This document shows positions 52,101 through 60,895 of a stretch of 64,000 nt of DNA, in pieces (the stretch's first letter is position 1; the number at the start of each line of letters is the position of its first letter). Under the pieces are notes generated by a model. It saw only the letters and a program-made list of their open reading frames with translations. It made no database searches and was not told where the DNA came from. This DNA comes from a virus: the IMG/VR virus record IMGVR_UViG_3300017991_000104, positions 1-64,000 of that record; one strand, 5' to 3'. Made by a program: the position numbers and the translations under genes.

Positions 52101-55100
52101 CCCAAACCTCTCTCGGCAGCTAAGTCAGCAGCACCAGCCCTGCGACCAATGTTTACATCACCTATGGCAAACAATCGAGTAAAGCTAGCAAGTGAGCTAG
52201 AGCCATCACGCTGAACCTCATTATAGTTCTTTAACTCTTTACCTATCTTATTAAAGGCATCATCTAAGTCTTTCAGACTTCCTGATTTCTCGAACTTCTT
52301 GAGTGCATCGTCTAACGACTTCAGGGAGTTAGATACATTCTCAGTAGCTATTTCTACTGCCCTAGCTTGCTTAGCTGATAAAGCCCCACTCGCCCCGACA
52401 ATTCCACCGACTACCGCACCTGGGGCTCCACCAAACTGAGCACCAGTTGCAGCACCAAGTAAGCCACCGGATACAGCAGAACCTAAACCTACTGAACCAG
52501 CAGACCGACCACCTTGTTTTTCGATAGCCTCTTGAAGTAGTGGTGCGGCAAGAAAGGCACCAAAGAGGGCGTTATCACCAAACTTACCTTTGAGCCTACC
52601 TGCGAATCCTTGTTTGGGGGCACTCTTACCAGCGGCAAGACCAGCCCTAGTGGCAGCGATGGCATCACCAGACCTCTTCATCTCCCTTCGATAAGCCTGT
52701 TGAGCTTTCTTGGTTTGATGAGTGGTCGCCTCTACTCTTTTCAGTTCACGGTCAAGCACACGTAGGCCAGCCGCTGCCGCAGGAGTTTTCAACCTTGCAG
52801 ATGCCTGTCGTCGAGCATCAATCTGACCAGCTATCCTCCCAGGAATACTCTGAATGCCAGCAACTGCACGGTTGCCAGCACTAGCAAGTCCAGCCACTCC
52901 TCTATCAGCAAGACCTATGCCGCGACCAGCCAACGCTCGGCCTCTTGAGGCTACGGCTTGACCGGCACCAGTTACTCTACCAACTACAGCTTGACCAGCA
53001 GCCCTAGCTCTATCAAGTGCCCCAGGCCCACTAGCAATAGGCACTCTTGTTGGCGGCAGGGCAGACGGTAATATCTGTCGACCAGCAGAGGGCGTAGTGG
53101 TAGCATACCTCTGGGCTTGCTGTGACGCACTTAACTTCTGAGAGTCAATGATAGCCTTAGACTGTCTCTTAGCTACTTGCTGCGAAAGTTGATTGCGTTT
53201 GTTCTCAGCTATTGCCGTTTTCTTAGAAGCCACCTCAAGTTTCTTAGCTTCTACAGCACGCTGCTTATCTATCCGCAGAAGTTCCTTCTCAAGGTTAACA
53301 CCAGCGTCAGGTCTTTTACTTGCCTGAGCCCGTGCTGTTCCAATAAGAGCTTGCGTGGTGAACCCAAGATTACGGGACGTACCCGCTGTCTCACGACCTC
53401 TCCTAAGTGCCTGTTCAGTTTGCCTTCTTATATTGTCAGAAAGGCCACCTCTTTCCATACCTACAAGGCCACCGCGATTGTAACCCCTAAGCTTCTCAGT
53501 GGAGTCTTTACGGATAACGAACGACCCAGGCTCAAGATTAGCGGGAACGGTATCGGTGTTGCCTTGGCCAGGAACAATTTGTGTCCCAGGTGGCAGTCCG
53601 GTGCCACCAGTTCCTGCACGACTCGCGTTATTCATTGCCATCAGTCGAGACAAGCCCTGCCGCTTAGCCTCGTCTGCTGGTACTACACCCTCACCGGGAG
53701 TTAAGATGGTATTCGGGGCACCGAATCCACCAAGGGCTCGTGCTATTTGGGTGGTACGGCTTCGGCTAGCACGGGCTCTTTGTCTAAATCCACCTCTTTT
53801 GACTACTGTAGGAATCTCATTAGGACGCTCTGCTGCATAGTTGGCTACTTTAGTAGCCAGCCCACTGAATGATTTGTCATTAACCGATATTTTAGCATCA
53901 GCATGCACTACATTATTAGGCAGGGGGCCAAACAACCTATTGAATGATGGCCTTTGAGCAGGCCCAATAACAAAGTCTAGAGTGTCCTTGCCAGCAGGAG
54001 TTTTAGCCTTTTGCCGATAGGTATTCGTAGCAACTGCAACTGTACCTTCAAACAACTGCCCCAAGAGAGATTTCTTATTCATTCTCTCCATAAGTTCATC
54101 GCCCTTACCCTTGACATTAGGGGCGAAGAACGGTATAAATTCATTAGCAGCTATCTCTAAGGCTCTGAACAAATGCTTTCTAATGATAGGTTCAAATTTC
54201 TTCCTAGCATCATCACCTATCCCGAATGCTCTAGTAGGTGCAAGGAACTTCTCAACCCCATACTCCCTGACTATCTTACTTGGGCCTTTGACTATAGCCC
54301 CCTCTGGAACCTGACCCTTTTTAAACTGCCCAGCTTTCCCCTTGACTTTTTGCTGAACCGATACATTCTTACTAATTCTATTTAACGCAGATTGCCCTCT
54401 GCCTGGGCGTGGTGTATTTCTATCATATAGAGTTGGGTCAAGTGTATTTCTAACCAACCTTCTCTGAGTATCTGCATCAAGACCCTTAAAGCTCTTGGCG
54501 GATAGAAACTTAGGTCTATCTGACACAGACTTAGACTGGCGGGGGTCATCAAAGAATAGTCCCGCAACTGTTCTACGTGCCCGAATGTTCACCCTCTCTT
54601 GGTTTTCTGGTGTCTTTCGCTCAGCGGTTTTTATTCCTGGCACACCAGTACCGGTACGAGGAGCCTGTGCAAGAGTCGGTATCCCAGGAATATGTTCTGG
54701 TGACCTCCTAGGAGGTCGAGCCAGTGTGGGGAGCCCCTTCAACCCACCGTTGAACATACGGTCCAGGTTTCTTTCGCCTACCCTCTTCACACCCTCACGA
54801 TTGACAACATACTCACCGTCTTCAACAGATGCCAGCAGATTATCTCGTTCGCCCCGTGGACCGCGAATCATACCACCGCTAGCAAATGCACCTACATAGC
54901 CACCCTTGTTCTTTCTTACTTTACCCTTACCTAACACTCCAGCAGAAACTGGAGTCTTGCCAATACTGGCCTTAACCATCTTAGCTAACTCTTGTACCGC
55001 AGCAGTATTCTTCTTAATCTCGCCAGAGTTAGCCTGGGTACTCTTCGTTTGCTCTTTCTGTAGAGTCTTAGCCTCAGGGTCAGGTGCCAACCCACTGATG

Positions 55101-56545
55101 AAACCAGGGATAATCTGCTTCAACGCACCGATACCCTTAACGGCACCAAGTGCAGTGATGATAGGAAGGATAGGCTTTGCAGCTTTTGCAATCTTAATAA
55201 AGCCGCTAGCTAGTCCCAACACCGAGTCTGCGATGGCTTTAAACGATTCGGTCTGTGTAATTTCACGGATAAGAGCTAAAAACTCCTCCTTGACCCGCTG
55301 GACGCGAACCTCAAGGGTCTGTAAGGCTGCGGCACTCTGGGTTGTCAGAGAGTTCGCCCCTCGTTGAGCCGTGAGGTACGCTTCCTGGGCTGTAGCAAAC
55401 TCCTTAATAAGCGGAATGAACTTACCAATCTGACGGAAACCACCCAACTGTTCACCTAACGCTGCGAACCGGATGTCTCTGGTTTCCAAGTCTTTTAGCC
55501 CCTCATTGAGTCTCCGAACAGCTTCAAAGACACCAACGAACCTTCCCCTATTATCGCTAAGCTGAATACCAAACTGTTTCAAATACTGGATGGTACTCTT
55601 CCGCTGAATACGACTAAAGATTGTTCTCAGACCAGTAGCAATACTCTCGGCACTTTCACGTGTCGTCGCACGTACTGATGTGAAGAGAGCAATAAACTGC
55701 TGTAGCTGCTTCTGCCCACTCAATAGTGAGCCATCTAAATCTTGAACACCACGAGATGCCGCTGCGAACACACCACCAGCACGACGAATAGCAGCAACAA
55801 TATCTTCCGCCTCAACGGCGAACTTACCAGCTACCGCATTGATAGAGCCAAGAGAACCTTCTAAGTCTTTAGTCTCTAACCTAAACTGACGTAGGGATGC
55901 AATGGCACCCTCCGCAGTTTGCTGAATGTTATTGAAAGTAGGAGCTAGCGTAGTCTTAGCCAGGGCTTCCAATGCAATCTTAGTGTCCCGTGCTGACAAG
56001 CCAGCTTGGGCTAAAATACGAGACACATCAATCAAGTCGGATGATGCGGCTCCAAATTGTGTGGAAAGGCGAGTTATCTCATCGGTCAACGACTTCAAAT
56101 TCTTAGCTGATGTGCCCGTGACCTGAGATACCTTGGCGAGTTGACGTTCAAACGAGATTGCTGCTCCGGTGGCCTTTGTCACCGCACCAATAAACCCGAA
56201 GATGATACCGGTGGCGATTGAGAAACCCGCGAAACGACGAACAGCAAGACCAGCAACCTCACCAAACTTAGTAAGCTTAGTGGTAGCTACATCTGTAGCC
56301 TGACCAACCTTCGTCATGCTAGCACTAGCCTTGTCGGCTGACTTAGCCACGGCGTTCATACCTTGGCTAGCTTTCTTAGCATCGCCCCCCATGGACTTGA
56401 CAGCAGCAGCCGCCTTAGGGTCCATAGTTACCTTGATGGGGGCGGAAATACCAGCAATCTGCTGCTTGATATTCTTAACTACAGCCGATAAGTTAGCGGG
56501 GCCTTGTAGATGAAGTTGGGCAGTAAGGTCGAATCCACCAGCCAT
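49163..56545 (-). CDS. Tape measure protein with embedded PD-(D/E)XK-like domain, 2460 aa
   Basis: Sets tail length and lies in the tail lumen. Residues 1-450 hold the tape-measure core, including a hydrophobic stretch (FAGFSIATGIIFGFIGAVTKA, about 100-125) and SFERQLAKVSQVTGTSAKNL. Motifs of the kind YVVNREGVKRVG and VPANLEPGSFVIRKD occur several times. Around 833-885 a nuclease-like core appears: LFEGTV (E833), TLDFVIG (D857), HADAKIS (D883-x-K885). A glycine-rich segment and long coiled coils make up the rest. Nuclease assignment is by motif only. Confidence 0.92.
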   Translation of the reverse strand: MAGGFDLTAQLHLQGPANLSAVVKNIKQQIAGISAPIKVTMDPKAAAAVKSMGGDAKKASQGMNAVAKSADKASASMTKVGQATDVATTKLTKFGEVAGLAVRRFAGFSIATGIIFGFIGAVTKATGAAISFERQLAKVSQVTGTSAKNLKSLTDEITRLSTQFGAASSDLIDVSRILAQAGLSARDTKIALEALAKTTLAPTFNNIQQTAEGAIASLRQFRLETKDLEGSLGSINAVAGKFAVEAEDIVAAIRRAGGVFAAASRGVQDLDGSLLSGQKQLQQFIALFTSVRATTRESAESIATGLRTIFSRIQRKSTIQYLKQFGIQLSDNRGRFVGVFEAVRRLNEGLKDLETRDIRFAALGEQLGGFRQIGKFIPLIKEFATAQEAYLTAQRGANSLTTQSAAALQTLEVRVQRVKEEFLALIREITQTESFKAIADSVLGLASGFIKIAKAAKPILPIITALGAVKGIGALKQIIPGFISGLAPDPEAKTLQKEQTKSTQANSGEIKKNTAAVQELAKMVKASIGKTPVSAGVLGKGKVRKNKGGYVGAFASGGMIRGPRGERDNLLASVEDGEYVVNREGVKRVGERNLDRMFNGGLKGLPTLARPPRRSPEHIPGIPTLAQAPRTGTGVPGIKTAERKTPENQERVNIRARRTVAGLFFDDPRQSKSVSDRPKFLSAKSFKGLDADTQRRLVRNTLDPTLYDRNTPRPGRGQSALNRISKNVSVQQKVKGKAGQFKKGQVPEGAIVKGPSKIVREYGVEKFLAPTRAFGIGDDARKKFEPIIRKHLFRALEIAANEFIPFFAPNVKGKGDELMERMNKKSLLGQLFEGTVAVATNTYRQKAKTPAGKDTLDFVIGPAQRPSFNRLFGPLPNNVVHADAKISVNDKSFSGLATKVANYAAERPNEIPTVVKRGGFRQRARASRSRTTQIARALGGFGAPNTILTPGEGVVPADEAKRQGLSRLMAMNNASRAGTGGTGLPPGTQIVPGQGNTDTVPANLEPGSFVIRKDSTEKLRGYNRGGLVGMERGGLSDNIRRQTEQALRRGRETAGTSRNLGFTTQALIGTARAQASKRPDAGVNLEKELLRIDKQRAVEAKKLEVASKKTAIAENKRNQLSQQVAKRQSKAIIDSQKLSASQQAQRYATTTPSAGRQILPSALPPTRVPIASGPGALDRARAAGQAVVGRVTGAGQAVASRGRALAGRGIGLADRGVAGLASAGNRAVAGIQSIPGRIAGQIDARRQASARLKTPAAAAGLRVLDRELKRVEATTHQTKKAQQAYRREMKRSGDAIAATRAGLAAGKSAPKQGFAGRLKGKFGDNALFGAFLAAPLLQEAIEKQGGRSAGSVGLGSAVSGGLLGAATGAQFGGAPGAVVGGIVGASGALSAKQARAVEIATENVSNSLKSLDDALKKFEKSGSLKDLDDAFNKIGKELKNYNEVQRDGSSSLASFTRLFAIGDVNIGRRAGAADLAAERGLGKQVVSEIGTAIATLDPFSFASEFVDLRKFTPDFLEDVPGIKQAIQGRKTLNEERVAEKQARFRATRAQGRATFQQAQPAFAKAQDTIISELRKNADLTFEQLTEGREGLIDVLAFGESEGRAASLTLQLSKMDDEQSKLIRTTATARGAWEKIREELAKQATLDTEVQKANTEILILNQLLKDTADSVKYAAQAHIEYTQAINRTATELLGGQAQLQAPARRNPFENFNAASQGDLTKTFDRLDRTIGKTNVGSRLRDEARGLKFLQEGLKDVATSTLRESAKPGADSAETIFGDKLSSLLAKAVEAGVSQDAIDRVRTKATEFQTGNIKGTQSRLEDRLLGGGLVEKATGQLAKNLTTAGSEIVKALNDIEKRYVESWNQIIQVNEKVAAQQESVNQKRIKNENKIAQALGKELTFEDKTRGLKSQLESLAPQGDDLLAQLSATKLPDATEITPATAGDRVRRALDERDRLEAQRKRLGEPVSLPTASERAPFPKGIDEVVEGAKRQEKLVELEKKLDLQQTERRIAFSARDIATDRVVDARNRQDEAQNRIDNSWLNTLSGGYAAWEFDTKPRNEANVERHNESRRIVALTDEIKELDKSISKTESDIQATKTAPLPSLPLGIGATSPLFSPVSPTLGAPDENQALQAARDKNTQMLDANQQAMHANTAELRNAQKQLDILSKDTVSLDAAISDFNKVQARQKAGQNLVDTIIGGSAKDRRELERSGISTLKTLFAPKTATAKDIGRAQKFAPEIGFIAGGEEKRRQLTKQVRQTGIDVSVRQSGLKGQEADEYRKFLTDLGAEAQDTPEGKKAIQQAKDAAKRQEEAAQIQADIAKDRAKGLPGEVEARKEAEKKALGEALTREDFAKFDEAAKLIANSTASFKEAGEALLEGAGVIKETLGGLNETLGRIPENIMLTGEHSMNIVVNGGTALAQQLVDQVRPAIEELIEQRTMKGVDPLGQENVNNDMKPAGTR

Positions 56546-56631
56546 TGAAAAGTTGTCCTATAAAAGTAGCGTAATACCTCTAATGGGCACTTAACACTGT
56601 CCAGTATGACTGCTATCCGTTCTCCCACTAT

Positions 56632-56661
56632 ATTATACACAAAACACGGCTAGGCGTCCAA
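56632..56661 (-). promoter_or_regulatory. Possible promoter before the tape measure gene
   Basis: On the minus strand a TATAAT (56637 to 56632) lies about 87 bases before the tape measure ATG, with TTGGAC as a poor -35 at 18-base spacing. The 104-base gap holds nothing else. Moderate to weak support. Confidence 0.35.
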
Positions 56662-57318
56662 GTTATAGTTGTAGACCTCGAAAGACCCGTTTGCACTATT
56701 CGCGGCGTCCTCATAGTGATTAGCAGCATAGTGATACTGCATATCATTACCCGAGGTGGATACTGTTACCGTCAGTGTGGAAACCGTGGTAATATCAAAA
56801 CCACCAGAAAAGATATTACATGTCACTACCCCGGTAGAGTCATTCCAGTTGACCCGAATATAATACCTAGTGCCTACAGAAAGAACTCCAGCACCAGTTT
56901 CCTGGTTAGACGACGCACCATCTACAAACTCGTACAACTGCATCCTTACAGTATCACCCCTGTATCTTAGGTACATGCGTTCATAGGTGTTAACTGCCAT
57001 ATCATATACACCAGCCAAATTAGTGGAGATACACCACGGAAACATCAGGGCAGCACCACCTGAGTTACCTATAAACTCAAACTCGTGAGTGAAACCGGGA
57101 GAAATCCCATTAACACCCTTGTCTATATAGGCATATGAAACCCCTTGGTTACGAGTTAAAGAGGCTGTTAGCTTAGTAGCGGAAACCACCTCTATATCGT
57201 TAGTCCCATTCTCAACTACCGTATAAGCATTGAAGCCATGAGGACGATAGATTCTTCCAGTCGGCATATATATGGCCGCACCTGGACGCCGCAGGGGGTA
57301 GTGACAGCCATTATTCAT
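56650..57318 (-). CDS. LamG/concanavalin-like virion protein, 222 aa
   Basis: The ATG at 57318 overlaps the previous stop; the upstream in-frame ATG at 57477 lies inside another gene. The sequence is beta-rich with FTHEFEFIGNSGG, YERMYLRYRGDTVRMQLYEF and YYIRVNWNDSTGVVTCNIFSG, the pattern of LamG jelly-roll domains that bind sugars or proteins. Placement among tail genes suggests a decoration or receptor-binding protein. Confidence 0.65.
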   Translation of the reverse strand: MNNGCHYPLRRPGAAIYMPTGRIYRPHGFNAYTVVENGTNDIEVVSATKLTASLTRNQGVSYAYIDKGVNGISPGFTHEFEFIGNSGGAALMFPWCISTNLAGVYDMAVNTYERMYLRYRGDTVRMQLYEFVDGASSNQETGAGVLSVGTRYYIRVNWNDSTGVVTCNIFSGGFDITTVSTLTVTVSTSGNDMQYHYAANHYEDAANSANGSFEVYNYNLDA

Positions 57319-58168
57319 CTTCTTTCTTTGCTTTCGGAGGACGACCACGCCGCTTAGGCTTCTCTTCCTCTTCTTCTTTCTTGACGGGTTCGACAGTCTT
57401 ACCAGCTTTGGTAAACGGTTTACGCTCAACGATGAAGTTCCCCTCCTCGTCAATCCGTCGACCATCGCGGTCAACAAAGTTCCCGTCCTTATCTACGAAG
57501 CGGTTGTTCTCATCAATCAGACGACCTTCATCGTCAATGAGATGGCCATCCTTATTAATCAGACGAAGTTCACTGTCTACAAAACCATAGTCTGTCAGGA
57601 ACTGGTTTTCGGGCAGCTTGCCGTGCATATCCGCATCCCAGTTGTGAAGCATGGTTGCCAATGTTTGTGCACCAAAGATAGCAACCGCACTATCTGCATC
57701 ATCTTCAAATGCATCTAGGGAATCATAAATTCGCTTGTCCGTTTTATCGTCAACCAAGCACAATGCAGTAAGATGATTATGCTTAGTGTTATCTGCCATA
57801 CCCTCGGCAGTATTTGAGTCGAGAGAGCCACGCTCTACCTGAATATCCAGATATTTACCACGCCACTCACGCATGTCCAACGCAAGCTTATAGGCTTCGT
57901 CAATATCGAAGCCACCCTCATGGAGTCGGAAGGCACCCTCCCGAAGTTTATGCTGGATGTCCTTAAGCTCTGCTTCCTTGTCGTCGTTCCATTTACCACG
58001 TGAGCGTAGAATGTCGTCAATCTGCATCCTAAGCTTTGCACCTGCATCAACCGCTTGTGCATAGGCACGTTGGTATGTCTTTTGGGCTTCCCGCTGGTCC
58101 TTAGCCGTAGGCTTATTAACACGGTAAGTCTTGCCCTCTAATTCAAAAGTGTTGGGTTTGTCAGCCAT
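57311..58168 (-). CDS. Probable tail-assembly protein with 7-residue DG repeats and basic tail, 285 aa
   Basis: N-terminal two-thirds helical and acidic. Residues 203-244 are six tandem 7-residue units of the form LIDxDGx (for example LIDDEGR, FVDKDGN, FVDRDGR), rich in Asp as in calcium-binding turns. The C-terminus is Lys/Arg-rich with KRRGRPPKAKK, which resembles an AT-hook. Located between tail tube and tape measure genes, so a chaperone or assembly role is likely by position. Confidence 0.6.
   Translation of the reverse strand: MADKPNTFELEGKTYRVNKPTAKDQREAQKTYQRAYAQAVDAGAKLRMQIDDILRSRGKWNDDKEAELKDIQHKLREGAFRLHEGGFDIDEAYKLALDMREWRGKYLDIQVERGSLDSNTAEGMADNTKHNHLTALCLVDDKTDKRIYDSLDAFEDDADSAVAIFGAQTLATMLHNWDADMHGKLPENQFLTDYGFVDSELRLINKDGHLIDDEGRLIDENNRFVDKDGNFVDRDGRRIDEEGNFIVERKPFTKAGKTVEPVKKEEEEEKPKRRGRPPKAKKEDE
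57437..57562 (-). repeat. Six tandem 21-bp-phased DG repeats (coding)
   Basis: Degenerate units of 7 codons giving [LFR][IV][DN]xx[GN]x. DNA copies have diverged, unlike the exact duplications elsewhere in the window. Confidence 0.85.
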
Positions 58169-58181
58169 TAAGCTTCTCCTC

Positions 58182-58547
58182 TTAGTCCTGTTTGATAATG
58201 AACTCTGTTCGGTACCTATTCCAAGTCATCGTGTACTGGGCGATTTCGTCCAACGCAGCCCTTAATTGATTATTACCACTATTAAGGATTTTTGTTCGGA
58301 CTTTTTCCCACTCATCACGCCAAATTTTTTGTTCTTCTGTAGGGTTCTCTGGCCAATTACCGTGACCCCATACCTCACCAAAGGATTCTTCAAACGCAGC
58401 CAGTGCACCTATCATCAATGTCTTGAATTTTTTCTCAATATTTGTGATAAGTCGCTTTTTTGAACTGTTTTTGAACTTCTCGTCATTGTCACGACGAGCC
58501 TTCTCAATCATCTTACTAGCATTCTTTGGAACTGGTTGCTTGTCCAT
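58182..58547 (-). CDS. Hypothetical helical protein, tail-assembly region, 121 aa
   Basis: Basic N-terminus (KARRDNDEKFKNSSKKRL) then WGHGNWPENPTEEQKIW. Stop/start overlap with the gene before it. Position suggests a tail assembly chaperone or structural partner. Not recognised. Confidence 0.55.
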   Translation of the reverse strand: MDKQPVPKNASKMIEKARRDNDEKFKNSSKKRLITNIEKKFKTLMIGALAAFEESFGEVWGHGNWPENPTEEQKIWRDEWEKVRTKILNSGNNQLRAALDEIAQYTMTWNRYRTEFIIKQD

Positions 58548-59584
58548 TACTTATTTCCTTTCACAGTATCCATATATTGCTGGTTAGCTTGCATCTGCAA
58601 GTCACGCTGCACATCTGGCAGTTGTGATTCTTTAACTTTGCCCTTCTTCTTAATAACCTGCTCACGCTGCTTCTTAATTTCCGCAGCCGTTTGGTCATTT
58701 AGTTGGTTAATCTTTCGGGCATGTTCTGCATCTTTGGCAGGGATGAACAACTCTCCAGCACCCCGGTGCTTATCTCCCACACTTTCATCAGCATGCTTCT
58801 GCATCTTATTCTTCTCGTGCTTACGACGTTGAGTTATCTTCCATCCGTCAAACATATCATCATCTTCTATGATATGGTCGGGTGGACATTCTAGGCTCTC
58901 GTATGCGTTGTCGTACATCTTACTATACACTATAAGCAACTGCTGGTCACGACTAAGGTCTTTGACGGGTACATCAAATGGCTGTTCACCACACCTCCAA
59001 TAGATGCCCCACGGTTCAGTCCGTGCTAATTCACGTATCTGAGTATCGGACAAGGCTTTTGCATTTATCTCTTCTATGATGCGGTTAAGAAGTGTCATGG
59101 GGGCGTTATCTTCGTCCCACAGCTTGTGACCTTCTAGGGTGTATACGGTGTTTGCAGCAATATATTGGGCACGTACAAGGTCTGCATAGCCTTCAAGGGT
59201 CATCTCATCAAATTGGTGCTTTTGGCTAAGCAAGCTAGAGATGCTGGCTCGCGTGCGGGTGAGCTTCTTTCTGAGGTCGGCTATAAGAGTATCTGCCTTT
59301 AATGCCGCTTGGTATAGGTCGACCTTAAGGTTTTCCAGCACATCATAGAACTTCTCAACCCTTTGTTCTGCCTGAGGCCCCCACCCTATCATCTCATAGG
59401 CTTTCTCAGCAGTTAACATGGTAGAGAATCGCTCATCGTGTAAGACCTCTTCACGTTTTAGGAGCGATTGATACTGCAAGAAGCCACTAGGAGCCTTAAC
59501 TAGGTACTTGCGTTTCCCGATAGTGATGATTTGCTGTCCAGCCATAATCTGGTGAACAAGCTTTTGGCGTGTGTGGGAGTCCAT
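58547..59584 (-). CDS. Hypothetical tail-assembly region protein, 345 aa
   Basis: Helical and charged; N-terminus KLVHQIMAGQQIITIGKRKYLVKAPS then LLKREEVLHDERF. Lys-rich C-terminus. It follows the tail tube gene after a terminator, where tail chaperones usually sit. The short motif GTCCTATAAAA (read on the plus strand) lies just upstream, shared with the tape measure leader. Confidence 0.55.
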   Translation of the reverse strand: MDSHTRQKLVHQIMAGQQIITIGKRKYLVKAPSGFLQYQSLLKREEVLHDERFSTMLTAEKAYEMIGWGPQAEQRVEKFYDVLENLKVDLYQAALKADTLIADLRKKLTRTRASISSLLSQKHQFDEMTLEGYADLVRAQYIAANTVYTLEGHKLWDEDNAPMTLLNRIIEEINAKALSDTQIRELARTEPWGIYWRCGEQPFDVPVKDLSRDQQLLIVYSKMYDNAYESLECPPDHIIEDDDMFDGWKITQRRKHEKNKMQKHADESVGDKHRGAGELFIPAKDAEHARKINQLNDQTAAEIKKQREQVIKKKGKVKESQLPDVQRDLQMQANQQYMDTVKGNK

Positions 59585-59646
59585 CCTAAAGTCCTATAAA
59601 AAAGGTCGTCGTGTCACTTGCCTACAGGCTATCGCATCCACTTCGA

Positions 59647-59682
59647 CCAAAAGGGGTGGTCACCCACAGTGTGACCACCCCT
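59647..59682 (-). terminator. Rho-independent terminator after the tail tube gene
   Basis: Perfect 12-bp stem (59652-59663 with 59671-59682), 7-base loop. Read on the minus strand it is followed by a short T-run (CCCCTTTTTGG). It lies 20 bases past the tail tube stop, as expected for a strong structural gene with high expression. Confidence 0.85.
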
Positions 59683-59701
59683 GGATTGTTATGTAGTGGG
59701 A

Positions 59702-60826
59702 TTAACCACCAAGGTAATCGTCACGGTTAGTCCACCAACTGAGCGTGTCACCAGGGTCACCCGAGTGCAACACGGTCATGTCGTTGAATGTCGTGAACGA
59801 GTAAGTCGTAGTGACATTACCCCCACCAGCATCACCACCAGCATAGCTTACCGAGGCAAGCTTGTTCTTATCGCCAAGGTAAATACGTGTACCTTCGCAT
59901 GTGGCAATACGGATGGTTCGGTCAACAAGGTTACTCTTCTCGATGCAGAACGCACTACCCGAGCCATAGATACCTTCCTCAGTAGCCGAAACCATATCAC
60001 CAGAGATGGAGATGGTTTCAACTTCGCAGGTAACCTCAATCGGGAACGTGACCGGACGGTGATACGGCGACCGACGACCCAATTCAAAGATTTCCTCACG
60101 ACCTAAGTCGGCACTGCAACTAATGTTAGTAACGTGTGCACCGAAGTCACCACCAGACGAGTCATTGGTACCGCTGGAACTGATACCATAAACCTCATAC
60201 GGCAGCACTGTCGAGTCAACACCCGTGCCATCAAACACAAGGTCTTGTCGACGGTTCACACCACCCTGCCCAATAGGTTCATCGTTATTACCAGCAAACG
60301 CACCGTCAAACGAGACAGCAGCGATACGTGCAATAACGTCAGGGTTAGTCGGCTTAGTATCGTTCAGCCAAATCTTGTCGTTACCAACAAGGGTTACGTC
60401 TTCGGTGAAGTTCCCATCCACAGGGAACGTGTAGCTCAGCGAGCTTACGAACATACCAGAGCATTGCACCGAACTCAGAGCAGTACCAGCAGACGAGTCA
60501 GCGGTATCACTAAAGATGGACAGGCCGAAAACCGCACGGGCATTGGACCGACCAGCCAGAGTGGGCGATGTAGCATCAACGGTAGCGAGGTGATAAAGCA
60601 ACGGATATCCGTCTAACACCTTATTCAGCGTGATTTCTACGTCAGGAATCTCTTCAATGTTCTCGTAAATCGCTAGCTGACCTAACTCAAACACCTGTTC
60701 AAGGTTGAAGTTAGTAGTCATGCCCACACTTTGGACACCATGGGCCGCAGTAAGACCTGCATAAGCCGCATTACTACCTATACCAACCTGATGAACTGCG
60801 TAGTAGATTCTTTTGTTAGCAGCCAT
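59702..60826 (-). CDS. Major tail tube protein, 374 aa
   Basis: Strand-rich. Position upstream of the chaperone and tape measure genes, with its own candidate promoter, ribosome site AGGGAGAA and strong terminator, fits the abundant tail tube subunit. Two internal segments look related: NFNLEQVFELGQLAIYENI and DLGREEIFELGRRSPYHRP, suggesting a two-domain fold from duplication. The role is by position and expression signals, not by direct sequence identity. Confidence 0.7.
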   Translation of the reverse strand: MAANKRIYYAVHQVGIGSNAAYAGLTAAHGVQSVGMTTNFNLEQVFELGQLAIYENIEEIPDVEITLNKVLDGYPLLYHLATVDATSPTLAGRSNARAVFGLSIFSDTADSSAGTALSSVQCSGMFVSSLSYTFPVDGNFTEDVTLVGNDKIWLNDTKPTNPDVIARIAAVSFDGAFAGNNDEPIGQGGVNRRQDLVFDGTGVDSTVLPYEVYGISSSGTNDSSGGDFGAHVTNISCSADLGREEIFELGRRSPYHRPVTFPIEVTCEVETISISGDMVSATEEGIYGSGSAFCIEKSNLVDRTIRIATCEGTRIYLGDKNKLASVSYAGGDAGGGNVTTTYSFTTFNDMTVLHSGDPGDTLSWWTNRDDYLGG

Positions 60827-60869
60827 GTAATTTTCTCCCTATACGATATTCGGATAAAGCTTTATCCCT

Positions 60870-60895
60870 ACAGTATTATAATACACGAAAAGGTT
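60870..60895 (-). promoter_or_regulatory. Possible promoter before the tail tube gene
   Basis: Minus-strand TATAAT at 60880 to 60875 within TATTATAATAC, about 49 bases before the ATG. The 67-base gap contains no gene. No good -35 seen. Confidence 0.4.

Noticed and set aside
53177-53704. Plus-strand 175-residue ORF inside the tape measure gene
   Set aside because: Opposite strand to a clear tape measure frame, no ribosome site, no recognisable motif.
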